Source: a virus. From it: a DNA stretch of 64,000 nucleotides. Shown here piece by piece: positions 58,317 through 64,000 of this stretch; the stretch's first letter is position 1; every line of letters begins with the position of its first letter. The stretch lies in the IMG/VR virus record IMGVR_UViG_3300010389_000010, positions 1 to 64,000 of that record. One strand, 5' to 3'. A program made the position numbers and the translations under genes. A model generated the notes under the pieces. The model was not told where the DNA came from. It saw nothing but the letters and a program-made list of their open reading frames with translations, and did not search any database.

Positions 58317-58738
58317 ACTTGGCTACCAATCATGTTCAACCGGCAAACCATCCTAGACAGACCATCTCGTTGTGTGTCCATGATCTGGAACCTTGGAAGC
58401 TCAGGTTTGTCTGGGAATGAGATGATGTCGCCCTGAAAAATCTCGTCTTCATCGTCTTCCAAATATATCCTATCGATCGAAACAACTGGCTCTCTTCCCA
58501 TAAGCAGAGCGCGAAGGTCGTTCGCTTCTCGGTAGGTTTTGCGGACGCCCATCTCGACTCCAACTTCTTTGGAGATGAATTCGAAAACACACTTGCCTTC
58601 TATCGGATCCCTATCTGTATCGGCAAGGCGGCGTGCGTTTACGGATTCACGTACCATCGGGGTAATGATAAACCGGATTGCATTCACACGATCAACTCGG
58701 CGAGAAGCAATCCGGTCTAGTCTTTCAAAAGGACTCAT
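58313..58738 (-). CDS. Probable neck (head-tail joining) protein, 141 aa
   Basis: FERLDRIASRRVDRVNAIRF at the N-terminus and FQGDIISFPDKPELPRF in the middle fit small head-tail joining proteins such as those following capsid genes. No exact family is certain. Confidence 0.55.
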   Translation of the reverse strand: MSPFERLDRIASRRVDRVNAIRFIITPMVRESVNARRLADTDRDPIEGKCVFEFISKEVGVEMGVRKTYREANDLRALLMGREPVVSIDRIYLEDDEDEIFQGDIISFPDKPELPRFQIMDTQRDGLSRMVCRLNMIGSQV

Positions 58739-58746
58739 TCAGAAGA

Positions 58747-59091
58747 TCACTTCTTTTTCGAGTTCTTTGGTTTTTCGGATTCAGATCCTTCGATCTCGGC
58801 CGTAACATCAGGGGCATCAGGATCTTCATCGCCGCCTTCCTGAGTTTCTTCACCAGTTTGATCTGGATCATTGTCACCGCCTTCAGGTGATTTGCCTGGA
58901 TCTTCGCCAGCACCTTCAGACTTTTCGATTTTGTGTTCGACCTCTTCACCGTTTTCATCGACGGCAACAAGAAGACCAACCCTGACAAGCATGTCAGCTG
59001 CTTCAGGTTCCATTCTGTGAACGGATCCAGCTGATACTTGCTTTCCGAATAGCACCGTCCGCAACGGAGCTTTGTAGAGACGTTCAGTCAT
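58747..59091 (-). CDS. Small protein with acidic tail, 114 aa
   Basis: The first 55 residues are ordered (LRTVLFGKQVSAGSVHRM). The rest is a run of Glu/Asp/Gly/Pro repeats (EGAGEDPGKSPEGGDNDP), a flexible tail. ATG 59091 is chosen over a start in the hairpin upstream. Capsid-region position; maybe a decoration or head-assembly protein. Confidence 0.55.
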   Translation of the reverse strand: MTERLYKAPLRTVLFGKQVSAGSVHRMEPEAADMLVRVGLLVAVDENGEEVEHKIEKSEGAGEDPGKSPEGGDNDPDQTGEETQEGGDEDPDAPDVTAEIEGSESEKPKNSKKK

Positions 59092-59113
59092 GTGTGTTCC
59101 TTCCAGGGGGTTA

Positions 59114-59136
59114 GGGGCAGCCATTACAGCTGCCCC
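59114..59136 (-). other. Hairpin in the head gene cluster
   Basis: GGGGCAGC-CATTACA-GCTGCCCC is a perfect eight-base stem with a seven-base loop; no U-tract on the minus strand. Likely an attenuator or RNase barrier after the decoration protein gene. Confidence 0.5.
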
Positions 59137-59150
59137 GGTTCAATCGGATC

Positions 59151-59483
59151 TTAGAAGCTGCTGTTGAGGCGAACTTCACCTGAGCCGCTTGGGTTGGCAG
59201 CAGCAGTGATCGCAACGCCGACTTTGGTATTGTCGGTTGCAACCTTTGTGATGATGCCAGGATCAGCGTCCCAATAGATTGGATCGCCAACAACCCATGC
59301 TTCAGCCGACACTTTTGCCAACTCGTAGCAACCGCCGGTCTGCAGTTCGAATTCATCCCCTTCGTCTGCAGATGTTGCAGCAACGCCGAAGATTGAACCG
59401 ATCATGACAAACGTACCGGAAACGACACCGCCAGAAGGCGCTACGCAAGTCAGTACATTGCCAGGTTTGATGAAGGTTTTCAT
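59151..59483 (-). CDS. DUF2190-family capsid decoration protein, 110 aa
   Basis: The opening KTFIKPGNVLTCVAPSGGV, then DEGDEFELQTGG and GDPIYWD are typical of DUF2190. Members lie beside major capsid genes and probably sit on the capsid surface. Strand-rich, no signal. Confidence 0.8.
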   Translation of the reverse strand: MKTFIKPGNVLTCVAPSGGVVSGTFVMIGSIFGVAATSADEGDEFELQTGGCYELAKVSAEAWVVGDPIYWDADPGIITKVATDNTKVGVAITAAANPSGSGEVRLNSSF

Positions 59484-59508
59484 TTTGCTTGTTCCTTGTA
59501 AGTGGAAT

Positions 59509-59530
59509 GGAAAGGGGCCCGAAGGCCCCT
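59509..59530 (-). terminator. Partial terminator after the capsid gene
   Basis: AGGGGCC-TTCG-GGCCCCT on the minus strand is a seven-base stem with a stable tetraloop, followed by TTCC. It lies 27 bases after the capsid stop, where partial termination would keep capsid message in excess. Confidence 0.6.
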
Positions 59531-59556
59531 CAGTTCATCCGGCTTTAACCGTTAGG

Positions 59557-61785
59557 TTAAGCGCCTGGCTGTTTGTAGAAGCCGCGGAAGTCGATCGGAG
59601 CTGCGCCGAAGTCGTGGCGAACTTTGATCTCCATGCCGTCCACATCGAACCCAACGCGGGTTTCAGTGTACGGAGCTTCGTTGCCTTCGAGGTACGCATA
59701 CTCGATCGTGTCGATCAGCGAAGGTGCTGCGACAAGATAGAATGCGGTAGCGCTCTCAGCTGAAAGCTTGGACTCCTCGATCGGTGTCAGGGACTGCACC
59801 CAACTTGGGCGAACATCCGCTTCCTTGGTTGCCTGGATTTGTCCAAAGATCTGGGCAACTTCCATGGAAAGCTCCGGAGGATACAGCAGGAATGATGGTG
59901 AGACGTCGATCAGATCGCGCTCATCAAGATCCTTCTGTTTGCCCATGATCACCCGGCCGGCGTTGATTGACGCCGTGCTCAGTGCAGCAATAGCAGCACC
60001 TGCAGCCAAGTTGTTGTGAGCGGCGGAGAACAGAGCGTTACCGTCACCCATAACGACGTTGGAGGTAATCAGATCCCAGACTGTCTTGGACTCGAGCCGG
60101 GCAACAGATGCACCGAATTTCTGTCCAAGACTGCCGATCACGCCGAGATCATCGTTGATCAGAAGCTGGCGGGTAACACCGATGATGCGACCGTAGGTGG
60201 CGATCCGGTATTTCTCTTTGCCTTCGCTCAGAGTGGTACGGGTGTACTCACCATGCTCGTTGACCTTTTTGAGATCGCCAACTTCACCAACCTGCACTCG
60301 GTGCATGTCGCGGAAATCCGATGCCGAGGATTGACGGCAGAAAGGCTGGAAAGTCTGCGGCAGTGCCTGATAACCCTGCAAGAGAACGCGGTTGGTGACC
60401 TGTTCCATGATAATCGGGAAATCAGAGGTTGAGTGGAAAGCACGGCTGGCAAGATCTGTACGACTCATGCCGCGAGTGCTGTTGCCGTTGCGGCGTTCAC
60501 ATTCCCGGACAATCTCCAGGAGAGGCAAGCCACGCCATTCACGAGCACCTTCTTCAAGTGTGACGGTGCGAGGGTCAAGGCGGTGGCTGAGCGCGTTCAC
60601 GATCATTGAGCGACGGGTATCAACCTCGTCACGAACGATCTCGAAAGGAGCGTGCTCGAAAGTCTCGGAATGAGACTGGCGCTCTGCGACTGCTTCGAGA
60701 GCAAGGTCGCGGAATGCTTCGACGCTGGTACCGTCAAGCTCATGCTTGCGGATCAGGTCTTCCTTCATACCAAGGCGGTTGCCCAGGCTGCGGATCTCAC
60801 TGGTCCGTTTGCGCTCAGCTGTACGAGCTTCGCTTGCTGCCTCATTGGCGATTTCACGAGCGCGGGTTTCATCCACGCCAGTTGATCGCTGTTGGCCATC
60901 GGAGCGGTTGTTCTTGGCGGCGTCGTCGTCAGCGCGTTTCTTCGCTGCGTCGTCGTCAGCCTTCCGGGAAGCTTCAGCAGCTGCAGTAGCGGCAGCCTCA
61001 TCTTCCTTGCGCTTGTCGTCTGCAGATTTGGTTTCTGCCTCGATGGTGGATGTCAGGCGTTTGCGAAGATCTTCATCGCTTTCACCGTCTTTCCGGACCA
61101 GGTCGTAAAACCTGGCCATGCCTTCGAGCTTTTCGCCAGCCGCTTCTTTAACGGCTTTCAATTTGTCGGTCATGGTTCTGACTTCCTTGTTTGTTGCCGA
61201 TGGGACGGCTGGTTGGTCATCGTGCCGGACCACGATGCAATCAAACATTTCGCTTTGATCAGATGACCTGATCTTTGCGGCCGGGTCGGCTGGTATTGCT
61301 ACCGCCGATATTTCCAAGGGTTCCCAATCGGTCGCCCTGAGAATTGGTATCTGGTCACCTTCACCCTCTTCCTTCTCGTACTTGTGAATGCGGTAACCGA
61401 CGGAAATGCTGGAGATGATGCCGTCTCTGATGTCTTGGACAACGCCCTTGACTTCATCGCGGCCAGAAAGGCGGATGGAGCAAACGCCACTGCCTTTGAC
61501 GATCTTTGCCGTTCCAGGAACTACCGTTCCAATGACACGGCTGAGATCCCAGGAGTCGTGACTGTCCAACACAGGAGCGCCACTGTTCATGCGATCGAGC
61601 CTGATATCGGCAGGCTTCATGGAAAGTTCTTCCATGTACTCGCCATGCTCATATGAGCGGCGGCGAACGCCAGCTCCGGTAGACCAGATCACTTCAACGG
61701 TGTTGTCTTCCTCATTGAAGCTTTCGGCACGGATGAGCGCCGGGTTATAACCGCGCCCCACCTTGATTTGCTCAGTTCGGCTCAT
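59557..61785 (-). CDS. Prohead protease - scaffold - major capsid fusion, 742 aa
   Basis: Residues about 1-200 form an HK97-type protease (APVLDSHDSWDLSRVIGTV with His76, and SSISVGYRI with Ser126/128). Residues about 200-345 are a charged coiled coil (DKRKEDEAAATAAAEASR), probably the scaffold. The rest is an HK97-fold capsid (TEETRVGFDVDG-type end: TETRVGFDVDGMEIKV). One polyprotein would thus cut itself free during head maturation. ATG 61785 follows GGAG and overlaps the portal gene end. Confidence 0.88.
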   Translation of the reverse strand: MSRTEQIKVGRGYNPALIRAESFNEEDNTVEVIWSTGAGVRRRSYEHGEYMEELSMKPADIRLDRMNSGAPVLDSHDSWDLSRVIGTVVPGTAKIVKGSGVCSIRLSGRDEVKGVVQDIRDGIISSISVGYRIHKYEKEEGEGDQIPILRATDWEPLEISAVAIPADPAAKIRSSDQSEMFDCIVVRHDDQPAVPSATNKEVRTMTDKLKAVKEAAGEKLEGMARFYDLVRKDGESDEDLRKRLTSTIEAETKSADDKRKEDEAAATAAAEASRKADDDAAKKRADDDAAKNNRSDGQQRSTGVDETRAREIANEAASEARTAERKRTSEIRSLGNRLGMKEDLIRKHELDGTSVEAFRDLALEAVAERQSHSETFEHAPFEIVRDEVDTRRSMIVNALSHRLDPRTVTLEEGAREWRGLPLLEIVRECERRNGNSTRGMSRTDLASRAFHSTSDFPIIMEQVTNRVLLQGYQALPQTFQPFCRQSSASDFRDMHRVQVGEVGDLKKVNEHGEYTRTTLSEGKEKYRIATYGRIIGVTRQLLINDDLGVIGSLGQKFGASVARLESKTVWDLITSNVVMGDGNALFSAAHNNLAAGAAIAALSTASINAGRVIMGKQKDLDERDLIDVSPSFLLYPPELSMEVAQIFGQIQATKEADVRPSWVQSLTPIEESKLSAESATAFYLVAAPSLIDTIEYAYLEGNEAPYTETRVGFDVDGMEIKVRHDFGAAPIDFRGFYKQPGA

Positions 61786-63316
61786 TGCCATCTCCATTTG
61801 CGTTAGGATCCTGGCCCCATTGGATTTGCCCGTTGACGGCCACACGACGAGGATCTGAATCGAGAACAACTTCGTTGTCATCCAAGATCTTGTTCATCTC
61901 GATGATCTCTTTCATCACCTGGTCTGGATTACGTCCGGACTTGGCGATGACACTCTTCAGGGATTTCTTGCCCATACGAATGTTCAAGAGATCCGCCCGG
62001 GCATCATCGATCGGTTGGATGTCTTCGAACTCTGGGGGCTGCCACTCACAAGGATAATCACCTTCAGGCAAAGCACCTACGGCGATCGCCATATCGATAA
62101 ACCAATCCCATGTTGGCTGGCAGAATGAGTGGATAATGACGTTGTGCTGGATCGATGTGACCAGCCTGCGGAAATTCAACATGCCGATGCGGCCGGTGGC
62201 AAAGTTTGCCTGGCTCCAGTCTCCGGTCAGCAATTCGTATGGCATGCGCGAACCGTTGGCGATGCGACGGTACTGCGTGCGCAAGTACATCTCCATGCCA
62301 ACAGAGATGGCAGGGTTGTTGAACTTTACGTCCTTGCCGTTCTCCAGATATGCAAACATACCTGGTTCGAAGCGCTCGATCGGAAAACCGTTTGCATCGG
62401 TGACACCGTTGGACTTGTTGCTGTCTCCATCAACTGTCTCTTCAAGGCCAAGATCCGGAACCTCGTTGTCGCCAGGTATGACAACACCGACGACACAAGC
62501 TTCGATCTTCTTCCTGACAGCTTCTGACTGGTTGTACTCATCAACATCCCTCAGGGGAATGATGCATGAAGCCAACCATGGAGCACCGCGTACCTGTGTG
62601 CGGTTCTTCTCGTAAACGTGGCAGATCTCGGAACTCGGAACGAATTTCGATTGATTGCTGAATACAGACATATCTCCAGATCCTGGATGGTTCTGGTGCA
62701 TCCAGTATCCACGGCGACGGCCGATCACATCGAACTCGATTCCGTTCACAACCGATCGGCTACGTTTTGGATCTGACTGTCTGGTCTCGTCAATGAATTC
62801 AGGCTCGAGCACCTGAAGCTGCAATGGGATCCTCAGATTGTCCTGTGGTCTGCGAACACGCCGACGGACAAGAACCTCACCACTTTCAACCATGGTACGG
62901 GCGACCAGGTTCTGGATCCCGTAAAAGTCCATCGTGCCATCGCTGTAGCAATTCTTTGCCCAAGCAGCGAACAGATCATCGACAAGCCGGTTGCGATCTG
63001 CATCTGGTCCGGATGACCTTGGCTTGATACCTGTTCCAACAAGATAGTTGGCCCATGTGCTGACAATGCCGGTTGCGGTCGGATTGTTCCGAACAAGATC
63101 CCTGGAGCGATCTCTCAGTGTGCGACTGGCTGCGGATATCTCGACATCGGCAGATGATGACGTTGTCCGCCAGTTCTGCGTGCGACGACCCCTTGATGCC
63201 CCGTCATACTTGCGAAAATTCGCACCTTCGAGGATTTCCATGCGCTTACGTGCAGAGACACGCTTGAGACCAGCCGACGGGCTGACATATGAGACAAGTC
63301 TGTCGAAGATGTTCAT
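61772..63316 (-). CDS. Portal protein (lambda-family), 514 aa
   Basis: NWRTTSSSADVEISAASRTL, then RDRSRDLVRNNPTATGIV and YQSEIC-like HVYEKNRTQVRGAPWL identify the lambda-type portal. It forms the DNA gate of the head. ATG 63316 is chosen; upstream extension to 63334 uses a weak TTG and has no purpose. Overlaps gpW. Confidence 0.88.
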   Translation of the reverse strand: MNIFDRLVSYVSPSAGLKRVSARKRMEILEGANFRKYDGASRGRRTQNWRTTSSSADVEISAASRTLRDRSRDLVRNNPTATGIVSTWANYLVGTGIKPRSSGPDADRNRLVDDLFAAWAKNCYSDGTMDFYGIQNLVARTMVESGEVLVRRRVRRPQDNLRIPLQLQVLEPEFIDETRQSDPKRSRSVVNGIEFDVIGRRRGYWMHQNHPGSGDMSVFSNQSKFVPSSEICHVYEKNRTQVRGAPWLASCIIPLRDVDEYNQSEAVRKKIEACVVGVVIPGDNEVPDLGLEETVDGDSNKSNGVTDANGFPIERFEPGMFAYLENGKDVKFNNPAISVGMEMYLRTQYRRIANGSRMPYELLTGDWSQANFATGRIGMLNFRRLVTSIQHNVIIHSFCQPTWDWFIDMAIAVGALPEGDYPCEWQPPEFEDIQPIDDARADLLNIRMGKKSLKSVIAKSGRNPDQVMKEIIEMNKILDDNEVVLDSDPRRVAVNGQIQWGQDPNANGDGNEPN

Positions 63317-63546
63317 TCTAGGCCACTGCCCCAACTTGCGAGGCCGACCCGTTTGCGCTTGCGCCCGGTTTCAGCATTACAAATTTCATCCTCGAGATCC
63401 TTTGCGATTTGACGCATCTCGGCCAATGACCGGTAGGTCACGTCGCGTTCGTTGAATTTTACTCTGAGGGCGCCGGTGTAGATGGCCTCTCTCAATTCCT
63501 TGAGAAGTTCCTTCTTTTCCTCAACTGTCATTCCATCAGCTGCCAT
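63313..63546 (-). CDS. gpW-like head-tail joining protein, 77 aa
   Basis: MTVEEKKELLKELREAIY, then VKFNERDVTYRSLAEMRQ is the gpW pattern of a small helical joining protein. Overlaps terminase (11 bases) and portal (4 bases), standard in head operons. AAGGAAG upstream. Confidence 0.8.
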   Translation of the reverse strand: MAADGMTVEEKKELLKELREAIYTGALRVKFNERDVTYRSLAEMRQIAKDLEDEICNAETGRKRKRVGLASWGSGLE

Positions 63547-64000
63547 CCCAATAGCTTCCTTCTTGATCGAGCCAGCCTGGACGCTTCTGAGGTTTGCTCT
63601 TGCGTTCTTGGCTCTCAGCCTCGGTGTCTGGTTTAGTGCCCTGGGCGGCTACCGCCTTACTCGAGATCCGGGCCGGTGGACCATCGGGCAGGTTGAAAAG
63701 GTTCAACATCATTGCGCCGGCCGCTTGCATGGACTCACAGTCAAGGAAGTGGTTTTCCTTTGATCGTTGAACCCATCGAACTTTACCGGACGGTGTCTTC
63801 AGCCTTGCTTCAGAAACAATCTGCCGGCAGTAGTCATCGGTGACATCGATCGGCAAATTCCATGCGCCGATCTCACTCTCCCAACGAATTCGCTCGTGAA
63901 CCCATGATTTGAAGAAATCAGTGTCCAGGGTTGAAAGCGTCAGGCCTTTCTTGAAATCCTTGCCCTTCAGCGTGATGTCGATCTTGTTTGTCAGGATCGG
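63536..64000 (-). CDS. Terminase large subunit (GpA-type), C-terminal part only
   Basis: The frame runs off the window edge. The readable 154 residues include WVQRSKENHFLDCES, the typical HFLDCE end region of GpA-type terminases, then a proline/lysine-rich tail. The ATPase and most of the nuclease domain lie beyond position 64000. It packages DNA into the prohead through the portal encoded next. Confidence 0.8.
   Translation of the reverse strand, partial: PILTNKIDITLKGKDFKKGLTLSTLDTDFFKSWVHERIRWESEIGAWNLPIDVTDDYCRQIVSEARLKTPSGKVRWVQRSKENHFLDCESMQAAGAMMLNLFNLPDGPPARISSKAVAAQGTKPDTEAESQERKSKPQKRPGWLDQEGSYWDGS

Noticed and set aside
1-64000. Integrated prophage with host flanks
   Set aside because: Only one tRNA-derived core exists, it lies inside the phage genes, and no bacterial chromosomal genes are seen.

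Overview
The window is most of the genome of a temperate, contractile-tailed (P2-like) bacteriophage of an alphaproteobacterium. It shows a full head-tail-lysis block with sheath, tube and baseplate genes, a tyrosine integrase, a CI-like repressor with a Cro-like partner, and a phage attachment site. The host class is suggested by a GcrA cell-cycle-regulator homologue, a TSCPD-like protein, a DUF6456-like protein, and an attachment core copied from the 3' part of a tRNA-Pro(GGG) gene. Only one copy of that core is present and it sits in the middle of the phage genes beside the integrase. This is the arrangement of a free phage (attP), not of an integrated prophage.

Layout. (1) 1-622: non-coding, AT-rich, with palindromes, GGTTCAA repeats and a possible promoter/operator. 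(2) 623-15572, plus strand: an accessory operon of about 29 genes, many small and unrecognised. At its centre is a DUF3150 / MoxR-type AAA ATPase / VWA-metallopeptidase-like trio, embedded among small proteins that share a C-terminal motif. A DnaN-like sliding clamp and a DUF4942-methyltransferase follow. About 16 genes here carry the same roughly 30-base leader just before the start codon. (3) 15526-23098, minus strand: the Cro-led replication operon with regulators (Cro-like, LexA-like, GcrA-like), an RMF/CrpP-like protein, an adenine methyltransferase, RuvC, a DnaG-like primase and a DnaB-like helicase. (4) 23100-24610: the immunity region with the CI repressor and palindromic operators (ATACG-N7-CGTAT) placed inside the promoters on both sides. 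(5) 24700-34511, plus strand: the recombination operon. It holds a RecE-like nuclease, a putative annealing partner, a DnaQ-like exonuclease, a J-domain protein, a GHKL-like ATPase, a zinc-finger protein, a hydrolase, a proteasome-like Ntn hydrolase, an excisionase-like protein and the integrase. (6) 34512-34806: attP. (7) 34807-38362: a C5-cytosine methyltransferase and small genes. (8) 64000-38422, minus strand: late genes, in transcription order terminase (cut by the window edge), gpW, portal, protease-capsid fusion, neck, baseplate, fibres, sheath, tube, tape measure, tail hub, endolysin, spanins, holin, and a final small gene followed by a strong terminator.

How it fits together. CI probably silences the leftward replication operon and the rightward recombination operon through the same palindrome. 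The phage brings its own clamp, helicase, primase, an epsilon-like exonuclease and RuvC but shows no DNA polymerase here, so it probably recruits the host polymerase. A GcrA homologue, three DNA methyltransferases and a cluster of GANTC sites in the first 3.5 kb suggest regulation tied to the host's methylation-dependent cell cycle. The least explained part is the left-arm MoxR/VWA module with its satellite proteins and repeated leaders.
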